This document shows positions 18,948 through 27,266 of a stretch of 64,000 nt of DNA, one piece after another (position 1 is the stretch's first letter; every line of letters starts with the position of its first letter). A program made the position numbers and the translations under genes. Source of the stretch: JAHRAW01 sp965212085 (GTDB lineage Bacteria; Pseudomonadota; Gammaproteobacteria; Arenicellales; Poriferihabitantaceae); NCBI GenBank assembly GCA_965212085.1, contig OZ243042.1, forward strand, positions 2,046,001-2,110,000, read 5' to 3'. The notes beneath the pieces are model-generated. The model was not told the origin of the DNA. It made no database searches and saw only the letters and a program-made list of their open reading frames with translations.

Positions 18948-19808
18948 TCAGGTTTTTTCCGCGTCCCTGGCGATGTCGCGGAGTATGTCCAGGGCCAGGG
19001 TCAGCACTTCTTCATCCTTGGGGTTGGTGGTGTACACCACGTAGGTGGCGCGGCGCGCGGTGGCCGCGCCGTGTACCAGGTGCAGTTCGCCGCTCGTGAC
19101 CAGCGGCTCAACCATGCGCAGCGGAAAATATCCCGAACCGCCGTTTTGCAGGATGTACTGCAAGCCCAGCGCGCCGAGGCCCACCGAGACCGCGGGGGTT
19201 TCCATATCCGGGTACGCTGCGCTGTGCTGGGCCCGGAAGGTGTCGCCCCAGTCCACGAACACGTAGTCCTCGACCCAGCCGGCGGCGACGTCGCGGGGTT
19301 CTCTGGACGCCATCACCAGGGTCTCCTCGAATAAATCCTCAATCACCAGCCCGGCGATCGGGCGCGGCTGGTACATGACGCAGATGTCCAGCAGGCCGTC
19401 GGCCAACTGGCGCGTCAGGCTTTGGGAATAGTCGGCCTGCACCTGCAACGCCACGGTGGGCGCCTGACGCCGCATGCGCGGCATCCATTCGAGAATCAGC
19501 CGCTCCCACAAACTCACCTGGGCGCCGAGCGCCAGCACCGTGCGGTAGCCTTCGGGCAACGCAACCTGCTGGCGGGACTGCTGCCACATGCGCTCGATGC
19601 CCTCGGCGTAGCGGCGGAAGCGCTGCCCGGCGGAAGTCAGTTCCACGCCGCCGCGCCCGCGCGTGAACAGGGGCCTGCCGAGCTGCTGCTCCATGGCCCG
19701 CACCCGGCCGCTGACCGTGGACTGGGTGACGTTGAGGTTCTCGGCGGTGCGGCTGAAACTGCCGCTGGCGGCGATTTCCAGAAAGGTGCGGATGTGGTCG
19801 AATTTCAT
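18948..19808 (-). CDS. LysR-family transcriptional regulator
   Basis: A protein of 286 residues. The N-terminal winged helix-turn-helix is typical of LysR proteins (FLEIAASGSFSRTAENL, then VTQSTVSGRVRAMEQQLG, about residues 9-45). A type 2 periplasmic-binding-like effector domain follows. It is transcribed away from an EamA permease, and the 100-base gap between them holds a dyad with T-N11-A spacing, so control of that permease is the likely job. The effector is unknown. It converges on folE2. Confidence 0.88.
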   Translation of the reverse strand: MKFDHIRTFLEIAASGSFSRTAENLNVTQSTVSGRVRAMEQQLGRPLFTRGRGGVELTSAGQRFRRYAEGIERMWQQSRQQVALPEGYRTVLALGAQVSLWERLILEWMPRMRRQAPTVALQVQADYSQSLTRQLADGLLDICVMYQPRPIAGLVIEDLFEETLVMASREPRDVAAGWVEDYVFVDWGDTFRAQHSAAYPDMETPAVSVGLGALGLQYILQNGGSGYFPLRMVEPLVTSGELHLVHGAATARRATYVVYTTNPKDEEVLTLALDILRDIARDAEKT

Positions 19809-19839
19809 GGCGCTGTGGCCCCCACGGCCCTCGTGATCA

Positions 19840-19854
19840 ATCGGATTTTCCGAT
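19840..19854. promoter_or_regulatory. candidate LysR operator (T-N11-A dyad)
   Basis: ATCGGA and TCCGAT face each other across TTT, giving the TCGGATTTTCCGA core that satisfies the T-N11-A rule of LysR boxes. It lies between the divergent regulator and permease starts, about 30 bases from the regulator ATG. Confidence 0.55.
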
Positions 19855-19912
19855 AATATACATCAAAAAAAATCGCTTTCCAAATGAAAAAACGCGGCGC
19901 AAAGTGCCGCCC

Positions 19913-20959
19913 ATGGCCGCGATTTCCATCCCCATCCCGCTGTCCGATGACCGCCCGCTCGCCGGAATGGCCTTGTGCGTGGCCGGGCTGTTTTTGTTCA
20001 GCCTTCAGGACATCGTCATCAAACACTTCAGCGGCACTTACTCGGTGCTGCAAATCGTCTTCATTCGCGGCGTGGTGGCGATCGTGCCGATCCTGTTGGT
20101 CGTGCGCGCGACCCGCGGCTGGCGCGGTATCCGCACCGGCAAACCGAAGTTGTTGCTGCTGCGCGGATGCCTTTCGTTCTGCTCCTACCTCGCCTATTAC
20201 ATGGCGATCGCCGCGTTGCCGCTGGTGGACGTGGTCACCATCGTGTTTTCGGCGCCGATCATGGTCACCGTGCTGTCGGCGATACTGCTCAAGGAAGCGG
20301 TCGGCCTGCGCCGCTGGCTGGCGCTGCTGGTCGGCTTCTTCGCGCTGGTCATCGTGGTCGGGCCGAGCGGCGACTTCGGCCATTTGGCCACCGGCCTGGC
20401 GCTGCTCGCGGCGTTGACCTACGCCTGCCAAAACCTGCTGACGCGCATCATCGGCGTCAGCGAGCATCCGTGGACGATCACGTTTTATTCAATGCTGGCG
20501 TTCGTCATCGGCGGCGCGGTCGCCGGCGCGTTGGTGTGGGCGTTCGCCGGAACCGATGGAAGCGCCGGAATCGCCGAGTACAATCCGGCGCTGCAATTTT
20601 TACTGCGCCCGTGGGTGATGCCGCCCCTCGAACATTTCTTGCTGATGGCGTTCGTCGGCGTGAACGGCGCGCTCGCGTTTTACCTGATGATAAAGGCCTA
20701 CGCGTTCGCGCCGGTGAGCCTGGTCGCGCCGTTTGAATACACCTACATCATCTGGGCGGTGCTGTTCGGCTACCTGATCTGGGCCGAAGTGCCGCGCGCG
20801 CACAGCATCATCGGCGTGGCGTTGCTGGTGGCGAGCGGCTTTTACATCTTCCGCCGCGAACTGAAACTCAGCAAGCGCGCCGCGAGCGGGGCGTCACGCA
20901 CACCGCTCATTGCGCCGAAAGCGTACCCGCGGTTTCGCGCGAGCGCGCATTTTCGCTGA
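19913..20959 (+). CDS. EamA/DMT-family permease
   Basis: About 348 residues with ten hydrophobic segments in two repeated EamA halves (FLFSLQDIVIKHFSG near the start; a second half from about residue 165). Such inner-membrane transporters of the drug/metabolite superfamily usually export amino acids or related metabolites. I prefer ATG 19913 over the GTG at 19904, three codons upstream. The divergent LysR gene probably regulates it. The C-terminal 20 residues are basic and cytosolic. Substrate cannot be told. Confidence 0.85.
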   Translation: MAAISIPIPLSDDRPLAGMALCVAGLFLFSLQDIVIKHFSGTYSVLQIVFIRGVVAIVPILLVVRATRGWRGIRTGKPKLLLLRGCLSFCSYLAYYMAIAALPLVDVVTIVFSAPIMVTVLSAILLKEAVGLRRWLALLVGFFALVIVVGPSGDFGHLATGLALLAALTYACQNLLTRIIGVSEHPWTITFYSMLAFVIGGAVAGALVWAFAGTDGSAGIAEYNPALQFLLRPWVMPPLEHFLLMAFVGVNGALAFYLMIKAYAFAPVSLVAPFEYTYIIWAVLFGYLIWAEVPRAHSIIGVALLVASGFYIFRRELKLSKRAASGASRTPLIAPKAYPRFRASAHFR

Positions 20960-21008
20960 GGCGGCGCACGAAGATCCGGCGTGGATGGCGTAGCCGCTAA
21001 CGTCAGTG

Positions 21009-21036
21009 CGGCTGGATTCCCGGGTACATCGGAATG
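21009..21036. repeat. diverged copy of the dispersed palindromic repeat
   Basis: The sequence begins ctggattcccgggtac and closes with tcggaatgg, keeping the ATTCC/GGAAT outer stem of the repeat family seen at 33281, 53400 and 63896 but lacking its long inner hairpin. It lies between the EamA gene and the mla operon. Confidence 0.5.
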
Positions 21037-21105
21037 GCCTTACACCGGTGTTTGGTGGTATGCTCCGCCGCCTGAATTCGTCAGGCGGCAAGCCGGTAAA
21101 ACCAG

Positions 21106-21939
21106 ATGATTAAAAAAATGACGACTCCCCCCGACTTTTTCGACGACCCCATGGTTGAGGCCAGGGATATTCACTTTTCCTTCGGGCGGCGCAGCATATA
21201 CGCCGGCCTCGACATCGTTATTCCGCGGGGCAAGGTTACGGTGATCATGGGCCCCAGCGGCTGCGGGAAATCCACGTTTCTGAGCCTGGTGGGCGGCCGC
21301 CTGCGCCCTCGGCGGGGCCGCCTGTTGTTCGACGGCGCGCCCATCCCGGCCCGCGGCGGCAGCCGGTTGTTCGAGATGCGGCGCAAAATGGGCATGCTTT
21401 TTCAGAGCAGCGCGTTGCTTACCGATCTGTCGGTGTTCGACAACGTCGCCTTCCCGCTGCGCGAACAAACCGACTTGCCGGAGGAGTTGATCCGCATCCT
21501 GGTATTGTTGAAACTGGAGATGGTCGGCCTCAGGGGCGCGCGCGGGTTGATGGCCACGGAGCTGTCCGGCGGCATGCAGCGGCGCGTGGCGCTGGCCCGG
21601 GCCATCGCGCTGGACCCGGCGATGATCATGTACGACGAGCCGTTCGTCGGCCTCGACCCGATTTCCATGGGGGTCATCGTCAAACTGATTCGCGAGTTGA
21701 ACGACGCCCTGGCGCTGACCTCGGTTATCGTTACCCACGACGTGGTCGAGGGCCGCAGCATCGCCGACTACCTGTACCTGCTCGGCGACGGCAAGGTCAT
21801 CGGGCGGGGGTCGCCGGAGGAAATGGACGACAGCGACCTGCCGCAGATCAAACAGTTCATGAACGGCCTGCCCGACGGCCCGGTGGGCTATCACTATCCC
21901 GCCGCCGGGTACCGGGCTGATCTGGCCGGGCGCGGCTGA
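21106..21939 (+). CDS. mlaF: phospholipid ABC transporter ATP-binding protein MlaF
   Basis: A protein of 277 residues. Walker A is GPSGCGKST (49-57), the signature is LSGGMQRRVALARA and Walker B is MIMYDEPFVGLD. The Met in the signature and the overall length fit MlaF. With MlaE, MlaD and MlaB it forms the inner-membrane complex that moves phospholipids between inner and outer membranes and keeps outer-membrane lipid asymmetry. First gene of an intact mlaFEDCB operon on the plus strand. The order and products match gammaproteobacterial mla loci. Confidence 0.93.
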   Translation: MIKKMTTPPDFFDDPMVEARDIHFSFGRRSIYAGLDIVIPRGKVTVIMGPSGCGKSTFLSLVGGRLRPRRGRLLFDGAPIPARGGSRLFEMRRKMGMLFQSSALLTDLSVFDNVAFPLREQTDLPEELIRILVLLKLEMVGLRGARGLMATELSGGMQRRVALARAIALDPAMIMYDEPFVGLDPISMGVIVKLIRELNDALALTSVIVTHDVVEGRSIADYLYLLGDGKVIGRGSPEEMDDSDLPQIKQFMNGLPDGPVGYHYPAAGYRADLAGRG

Positions 21940-21945
21940 GGCACG

Positions 21946-21996
21946 AGGATGAAAACACAACGAATGAAGGCACAACGAATGAAGGCACAACGATGA
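21946..21996 (+). repeat. 15-base direct repeats between mlaF and mlaE
   Basis: A unit close to gaaggcacaacgaat is repeated about three times with small changes in the 67-base gap between the mlaF stop and the mlaE start. It contains several ATGs in different frames. It looks like slippage expansion rather than a gene. Confidence 0.7.
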
Positions 21997-22006
21997 AGGC
22001 GCGATC

Positions 22007-22786
22007 ATGAAACTGCTCGCCGCTCTCGGTGCCTGGGCGATCGCTTTTGTCGCCCGGCTGGGGGCGGCGTTTCTGTTCCTGCTGCGGGCGCTGGCGGGCG
22101 CGGCGCGGGCCTTGCCGCGCTTCTCGCTGGTGGTGGAGCAGTTGTACGCCATCGGCGTTTTGACCATGCTGATCATCGTGGTGTCGGGGTTGTTCGTCGG
22201 CATGGTGCTGGGCTTGCAGGGCTACTATCAACTGGTCAATTTCAGCGCCGAATCGAGCCTCGGGCTGGTGGTGGCGTTGTTTCTGGTGCGCGAACTGGGG
22301 CCGGTGCTTTCGGCATTGTTGTTCGCCGGCCGCGCGGGTTCGGCCCTGACCGCGGAAATCGGCCTGATGAAGACCACCGAACAGTTGTCGGCCATGGAAA
22401 TGATGGCGGTGGATCCCATGACGCGGGTGGTGGGGCCGCGCTTTATCGCCGGCCTGATCGCCATGCCGCTGCTGGCGGCCCTGCTCAGCGCGGTGGGCGT
22501 GCTGGGCGGATATTTGATCGGCCACGGTCAGTTTGGCGTTGACGCCGGGGTATACTGGTCGTCCATGCAAAACGGCGTTGACCTGGTGGACGACGTGTTG
22601 AACGGCGTGATCAAGAGCGTGGTGTTCGGCTTCGTGATCACCTGGGTGGCGTTGTTTGAAGGCTACGCCGCGCCGCCGACCTCCGAGGGCGTCAGCCGCG
22701 CCACCACGCGCACCGTGGTGACGTCGTCGCTGGCGGTGCTGGGGGGCGACTATATTTTAACGGCATTAATGTTTGGAGGCTTGTAG
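22007..22786 (+). CDS. mlaE: phospholipid ABC transporter permease MlaE
   Basis: A protein of 259 residues with five to six hydrophobic segments. The core REL GPVLSALLFAGRAGSALTAEIG and MKTTEQLSAMEMM is the conserved MlaE/YrbE cytoplasmic loop. It forms the dimeric membrane core of the Mla complex. Its TAG overlaps the GTG start of mlaD by one base, implying coupled translation. The N-terminal 30 residues are amphipathic. Confidence 0.93.
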   Translation: MKLLAALGAWAIAFVARLGAAFLFLLRALAGAARALPRFSLVVEQLYAIGVLTMLIIVVSGLFVGMVLGLQGYYQLVNFSAESSLGLVVALFLVRELGPVLSALLFAGRAGSALTAEIGLMKTTEQLSAMEMMAVDPMTRVVGPRFIAGLIAMPLLAALLSAVGVLGGYLIGHGQFGVDAGVYWSSMQNGVDLVDDVLNGVIKSVVFGFVITWVALFEGYAAPPTSEGVSRATTRTVVTSSLAVLGGDYILTALMFGGL

Positions 22787-23268
22787 TGGAACAGAGCAAC
22801 GGGCAACGAAAGCGCATCGAAATCTGGGTCGGCATTTTCATCCTTGCGGGCCTGGCGGCGCTGACCATGCTGGCGGTGCAGGTGAGCAACGCCGGCGCCG
22901 GCGGCGGCGACACCTTTCGCATCAGCGCCAACTTCAACAACGTCGGCGGCCTGAGCCAAAAGGCGCCGGTGATGATCGGCGGGGTGCGCGTCGGTCGCGT
23001 CGGCCAAATATCCATCGACAAGGAGAACTACCGCGCGGTGGTGGGCATGGACATAGACGCGCGCTACGACAACCTGCCCCTCGACACCAGCGCGTCCATC
23101 TTCACCGCCGGACTGCTCGGCGCGCAGTTCGTCGGGTTGCAGCCCGGCGGCGACGACCTCTACCTGGAAGAGGGCGACAGCCTCGACATCACTCAGGACG
23201 CCTTACAACTGGAAGAGTTGATCGGCCAGTTTTTGTTCAGCCAGAACAAGGAAAGCGAAACGAAATGA
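22786..23268 (+). CDS. mlaD: MCE-domain lipid-binding protein MlaD
   Basis: A protein of 160 residues with one N-terminal membrane helix (IEIWVGIFILAGLAALTML) and an MCE domain: ANFNNVGGLSQKAPVMIGGVRVGRV and ASIFTAGLLGAQFVGL. MlaD hexamers form the periplasmic ring that hands phospholipid to MlaC. GTG start at 22786 overlaps the mlaE stop. Length and motif order are normal for the family. Confidence 0.93.
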   Translation: MEQSNGQRKRIEIWVGIFILAGLAALTMLAVQVSNAGAGGGDTFRISANFNNVGGLSQKAPVMIGGVRVGRVGQISIDKENYRAVVGMDIDARYDNLPLDTSASIFTAGLLGAQFVGLQPGGDDLYLEEGDSLDITQDALQLEELIGQFLFSQNKESETK

Positions 23269-23281
23269 ATATTTGACCGTC

Positions 23282-23926
23282 ATGAACGCAACGATAAAAA
23301 ACCTCATCCGCAACCCGGCCGTTTGCCGGCTGATTATTTGCACCGGCTTGCTGATGCCGGCGTCGTTAACGGCGCAGGACAAACCGCATTTGGTAATCGA
23401 GCAAACGGTGCAGACCTTGCTCGATGAGTTCACCGACAAGCGGGAATTGTTCGAGGCCGACAAGGGCGAGTTGTTCGCGCTGGTTGACCGGGTGGCGGTG
23501 CCGTTGTTCGACTTCCGGCGCATCACCAAACTGGTGCTGGCGAGCAACTGGCGGCAGGCGAGCAAAGCGCAGCGCGAGGCGTTCGGCGAAGAGTTCAAGA
23601 AACTGCTGATCGGCACCTACGCCACGGCGCTTTTCCACTACACCGGAGACGAGAAAATGATCTTCACCGGCTCGGAAATCAAAGAGCGCAAGGGGCGCAA
23701 ATTCGCCGTGGTCAAATCCGAAGTCGCGCTCAGCAGTAGCGGGCAGCCCATCGCCGTGGATTACGCGATGATTCTGGGCAAGGACGGCGATTGGAAAATC
23801 TACAACCTGACCATCAGCGGCATCAACATGATCATCAACTACCGCAACACCTACGCCGCCGCCATCGGCAACCTCGGCATGGACGGCGTGATCGAGTCCA
23901 TGCGGGCCACCAACGCCAAACAGTAA
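23282..23926 (+). CDS. mlaC: periplasmic phospholipid shuttle MlaC
   Basis: A protein of 214 residues. An N-terminal signal peptide (about 1-31, ending ASLTAQ) precedes the MlaC/Ttg2D fold, with FDFRRITKLVLASNWRQASKAQREAFGEEFKKLL and GDWKIYNLTISGINMIINYR. It carries phospholipids across the periplasm between the outer-membrane MlaA complex and MlaFEDB. I chose ATG 23282 rather than a TTG three codons earlier. It lies 13 bases after mlaD. Confidence 0.93.
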   Translation: MNATIKNLIRNPAVCRLIICTGLLMPASLTAQDKPHLVIEQTVQTLLDEFTDKRELFEADKGELFALVDRVAVPLFDFRRITKLVLASNWRQASKAQREAFGEEFKKLLIGTYATALFHYTGDEKMIFTGSEIKERKGRKFAVVKSEVALSSSGQPIAVDYAMILGKDGDWKIYNLTISGINMIINYRNTYAAAIGNLGMDGVIESMRATNAKQ

Positions 23927-23938
23927 CGCCAAACAATT

Positions 23939-24262
23939 ATGACGCAGCCCGCCATTACCCGAGACGGCAACCGCATCACGCTGAGCGGCGACCTGACCGT
24001 AAAAACCGCCCGCCTGTTGTTTGACAAGATACCGGTGTTTGGCGAGACGCCGGTATTTGGCGAGACGCCGGCATTCGGCGCGCAGGAAGTCACGGTTGAC
24101 CTCGAATCGGTGCGCGAAGCGGACAGCGCCGGGCTCGCCCTGCTGGTGCACTGGTCCAACCTCGCCCGGTCGTCGTCCGCCGAACTGGTATTCACCGGCG
24201 CCCCGGCGCAGCTGCGGCAGATGGCGAAAATAACCGGCCTTGAAGAATTGTTTGATACGTAG
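23939..24262 (+). CDS. mlaB: STAS-domain protein MlaB
   Basis: A protein of 107 residues with a STAS fold: ITLSGDLTVKTA at the start and VDLESVREADSAGLALLVHW in the middle, containing the conserved Asp-Ser pair. MlaB binds MlaF and is needed for ATPase activity. Residues 31-46 hold a tandem repeat, PVFGETPVFGETPAFG, from an 18-base duplication; most MlaB proteins are several residues shorter at this loop. It is the last gene of the operon. Confidence 0.9.
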   Translation: MTQPAITRDGNRITLSGDLTVKTARLLFDKIPVFGETPVFGETPAFGAQEVTVDLESVREADSAGLALLVHWSNLARSSSAELVFTGAPAQLRQMAKITGLEELFDT

Positions 24263-24418
24263 TCGGGGTTGTTTTAGGTTGTCTTCATTTATATTTCTCA
24301 CACGATGATAGCTGTGTTGATAACGATGCCAATAAAAAAGCAGAACACTGTCCACAGGAATGACTATGCTCTTTCTCATAGCGTCTTGAATATTTTTTTA
24401 GTCTTGGATGCTTTGGCT
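24263..24418. other. gap between the mla operon and the GTPase gene
   Basis: The stretch is AT-rich and not clearly coding. A short imperfect hairpin (ctatg/catag, 24364-24381) followed by a run of seven T at 24392-24398 may terminate the mla transcript. A 63-codon plus-strand frame from 24305 runs into the end of the opposite gene and is not believed. Confidence 0.4.
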
Positions 24419-26710
24419 TTAGTCATTTTCGGAAAGTCTAATTTTTCCACCGCTTTCCTGAATAGCGTTTTTTACGATGTCGCGCGTTTCCGCTAAGAAC
24501 TGCTTTGATATCGGTGGCATCACAATACCTAAGGCAGGTGCGGCTTTATCATAGATATCTCGGATTATTTTAGCTCGCTCAAACGTGGACCCTTTGCCCC
24601 GGAAAGCGTATGCACTCCGCCACTCCTTACGATGCTGTTCCAGAATACGTTGAGGTGCCCATTTGTGTATTTCCGTTGACACAGTTTCGCGGATCCGAGA
24701 AATCGCTATTTGGTATTCTTGATTTTCCGGTTTTTGTGGTTCCCATTTGTTTGGATTGTCGAGGAAACGGGAAATCGACTCCGTAAGTTGTGCCACAAGA
24801 TCTGCAACGGGCCGGAGCGTATCATATTCAACATCAAGTTCGCAGGCAATACGCCGGTTAAGCGCCTTTATCCGTGTCCAGTGTTCTTTTTTGACGCCTT
24901 CATGAGTGTCCGCTAGCCCGAGCCGTGCAAGCCAAGTAGCTTGAAAGTTAAGTGTAGCATCTCGGATCGCGAAAGGAATGCCGGAAGGATCATAGACGGG
25001 ATTTGCATTTGCTTTTGGCAACGGCTCAATGGCGTTTTCACAGAATTTCACAAGGTTCGTCAGCGTACTGCACATATAGTCCTTTGCGGGGCTGGGCAAC
25101 CTCTCAAGGGCTCGATCGACACTACCTAACATAAAGCATTTGCTATCGATATTGTGTTCTATGCTTCTGACTGCCATATCTCCAAGAATGTCGCGGAGGT
25201 TCGACAATGGGTTTAACACGGATGCCATTACGTGACGGCGTTTGTCGGCTGGCGTCCGAAGATTCGGGCCCTTTATCTGGTCGAAATGTGTGAAGGCCAT
25301 GGCTAATTTTTCACTGTGGCCATTGGCAACTACAGAACGAAGTACGGAAAGAGGGGCTGCTTGCATTGGCTGTTTGGCATTATCCACCAAGAGGATAACG
25401 TCTACTTGATTAAAGCGTTGTGTTATATGTGTTGTCACGCTTGATGAAGAGTCCGGCGTGTGGCCCAGACCTTGTCCATCAATTAGAACAAGTCGAGGTG
25501 TAGTCTCGGCAAACTCCGGAAAAAAAGGACCTTTCACGCGGATTCCACATACCAGTGGCGTAAGGAGTCGGCCAAACTGGGACCAATAGTTGCTGGAAAA
25601 CCAGCGTATCTCGCTAATGAACTGTTTTCGATTACTAGTCTCGAAATACCAGCGTTTGGGCCAACCGGAACGATGCCGTTCCAACGTTCCCGTTTGGATA
25701 AGATGGAAACGCTCACGAACGCTGTCTAGAACATCCTGAACAATTTCATGAAAGGTTTCGTTCTTGTATAAGTAGTCTTCGAAATTCTCTTCCATTAATT
25801 GATCAGCAGCTTCACGGTCAGCATTAGTGAGCCTGTCGGACATATCTAAATCACATTTCAACATCTCCGTGATCTTTTTGGAGAGTGCATATATCCGCTC
25901 TAGAAAATCCTCAAGTTCGGCGATGTTTTTAGCTCGTTCATGCGGGAGCAAGCCACTGTCTTTTTGGTCGTTGTCAATGACTTCTGGTTCTTCGTCGAAC
26001 GAAAATTCCTCGACGTCCTCATCGCCATTGGGTTGCTTCCAATCACCGAGAATATAGTTGAGTCTGAACTTCTGATCACGATGGTTTAACAATCGGTCCG
26101 CGACCTTGTTTTTTGGCTCCTTCTTTCGAATAGCGACACACGCATCACCTACACACTCTTCAACATTGGCTTGTGTGTCAAATTCTGTGAAGAAGGTAAC
26201 AACACCTCTATAATCACTTTCGTGTTGGACGACCTCAATGTCTGCGATCGTCGTTTTTGCAGGTGCCGTGGATGGAAAGCGATCCGTACTCGGATCGGAA
26301 CCGATTAGCTGCCTGAGTAAGGAGGTTTTACCAGCCCCTGTTGTCCCAACGAAGAGAACCTTGGAATAACCGTTATCTTTGGTAGGCAACTGAATGAGTT
26401 CTTCCCGGAGAGATTCAGGATCCTCTTGCCCAATTTGGATTTCACCGTAGAATGCATCAACAATTGCTTTCGAAAATTTTTGCTCCGCCTCGGCACGTTT
26501 GTTCGTATTCCACCACTGTTGGCCGGATAGCAGAGTGTTCATTTCCATAACCAACCGATCAGCTTCGGCTTCATTAGTGGTCCCGAGTCCCCGGCGCATT
26601 TTGAGGCCTGGCTTGCCTTGGGCGTTGTTGCGGAGTGGATGGCGAAAACTCACAGACCAACCGGGGCGGTTTGTCCGTGATTTGGAGGCTGTATAGGCAA
26701 TATCAGGCAT
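24419..26710 (-). CDS. large GTPase with N-terminal integrase-type arm DNA-binding domain
   Basis: A protein of 763 residues. Residues 1-65 resemble the arm-type DNA-binding domain of tyrosine recombinases (beta strands around WSVSFRHPLR and MRRGLGTTNEAEADRLV, then a helix), but the catalytic recombinase domain is absent. A GTPase follows: G1 GTTGAGKT (122-129), G3 IDGQG (410-414) and a G4-like FTHFDQIKG (473-481). About 240 mostly helical, acidic residues separate G1 from G3, and a helical C-terminal region follows. The layout recalls dynamin/septin/AIG1-like large GTPases, without a clear family match. The gene is AT-richer than both flanks and stands alone, suggesting transfer. Motifs are seen; a defence or DNA-linked GTPase role is inference. 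Confidence 0.7.
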   Translation of the reverse strand: MPDIAYTASKSRTNRPGWSVSFRHPLRNNAQGKPGLKMRRGLGTTNEAEADRLVMEMNTLLSGQQWWNTNKRAEAEQKFSKAIVDAFYGEIQIGQEDPESLREELIQLPTKDNGYSKVLFVGTTGAGKTSLLRQLIGSDPSTDRFPSTAPAKTTIADIEVVQHESDYRGVVTFFTEFDTQANVEECVGDACVAIRKKEPKNKVADRLLNHRDQKFRLNYILGDWKQPNGDEDVEEFSFDEEPEVIDNDQKDSGLLPHERAKNIAELEDFLERIYALSKKITEMLKCDLDMSDRLTNADREAADQLMEENFEDYLYKNETFHEIVQDVLDSVRERFHLIQTGTLERHRSGWPKRWYFETSNRKQFISEIRWFSSNYWSQFGRLLTPLVCGIRVKGPFFPEFAETTPRLVLIDGQGLGHTPDSSSSVTTHITQRFNQVDVILLVDNAKQPMQAAPLSVLRSVVANGHSEKLAMAFTHFDQIKGPNLRTPADKRRHVMASVLNPLSNLRDILGDMAVRSIEHNIDSKCFMLGSVDRALERLPSPAKDYMCSTLTNLVKFCENAIEPLPKANANPVYDPSGIPFAIRDATLNFQATWLARLGLADTHEGVKKEHWTRIKALNRRIACELDVEYDTLRPVADLVAQLTESISRFLDNPNKWEPQKPENQEYQIAISRIRETVSTEIHKWAPQRILEQHRKEWRSAYAFRGKGSTFERAKIIRDIYDKAAPALGIVMPPISKQFLAETRDIVKNAIQESGGKIRLSEND

Positions 26711-26711
26711 G

Positions 26712-26800
26712 ACGTTGTTCCTCGTTGTTCCAGTATGTAGGGCATTATATCAGGGTTTATGTGCTCTGTCAATAAATTTTGGAACAACAAGGAACAACGT
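26712..26800. repeat. 21-bp inverted repeats around the GTPase promoter
   Basis: The left arm (26712-26732) and right arm (26780-26800) are reverse complements with one mismatch, 47 bases apart. Each arm contains the direct repeat GGAACAAC twice, ten bases apart. The left arm ends next to the GTPase ATG and supplies its AGGA ribosome site; the right arm lies just upstream of the -35 box. This is the arrangement of an operator pair. Confidence 0.85.
26744..26772 (-). promoter_or_regulatory. consensus sigma70 promoter of the GTPase gene
   Basis: On the minus strand TTGACA (26767-26772), exactly 17 bases, then TATAAT (26744-26749): a perfect match to the sigma70 consensus with ideal spacing. 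The start of transcription would be near 26737, giving a short leader of about 27 bases that is mostly the left inverted-repeat arm. Such a strong promoter is normally held by a repressor. Confidence 0.85.
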
Positions 26801-26962
26801 TTCTAAAGTCCAAGAAATCAAACACTTGTCTTAGTTTAACAAATGCAGAGATGCCGATATTTATGAGGACAAGCGGCTTTGGGGTATCTTGGGCCCTTGC
26901 ACACCGCGCGTCGCTTGCAGCATAATACCGCCTTGTTCAACCTTGGGCGCAATGACCGCAAT

Positions 26963-27205
26963 ATGGCAACCCCCGAAGAAATACAAACCTGGATTGAGGC
27001 CGGCCTGCCCCATGCCGAGGTCAGCGTGGACGGCGATGGACGTCATTTTGAGGCCGTCATCGTCAACGCCGGGTTCGCCGACAAATCGCTGATTCAGCGC
27101 CACCAGATGGTGTATCGCGCCCTCGGTGATAAAATGCAGGCGGAGATACACGCGCTTTCCATGAAGACGCTGACCCCCGAAGAGCACCGCGCGCTTGGTG
27201 GTTGA
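26963..27205 (+). CDS. BolA/IbaG-family protein
   Basis: A protein of 80 residues with the BolA fold: VSVDGDGRHFEAVIVNAGFADKSLIQRHQMVYRALGDKM and an invariant His in the C-terminal helix region (IHALSMKT). Such proteins bind monothiol glutaredoxins through shared Fe-S clusters, and the next gene is a monothiol glutaredoxin, which supports this role. ATG 26963 starts the conserved domain; the frame is open further upstream, but the extra residues do not look BolA-like. Confidence 0.88.
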   Translation: MATPEEIQTWIEAGLPHAEVSVDGDGRHFEAVIVNAGFADKSLIQRHQMVYRALGDKMQAEIHALSMKTLTPEEHRALGG

Positions 27206-27266
27206 GCGTTTTCGTTATCACCCTTTCGTTATCACCCGTAACCCATCCAAATACGAGGCAACCGAA

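Noticed and set aside
21040..22203. 387-codon minus-strand frame opposite mlaF/mlaE
   Set aside because: His/Gln/Arg-rich low-information translation over two conserved transporter genes.
24305..24496. 63-codon plus-strand frame at the end of the mla operon
   Set aside because: No ribosome site, and its 3' end runs antisense into the GTPase gene; more likely terminator region.
24419..26710. Reading the N-terminal arm-like domain as evidence of a tyrosine integrase
   Set aside because: No Arg...His-x-x-Arg...Tyr catalytic set is present; the rest of the protein has GTPase motifs. No attachment-site duplication was seen.
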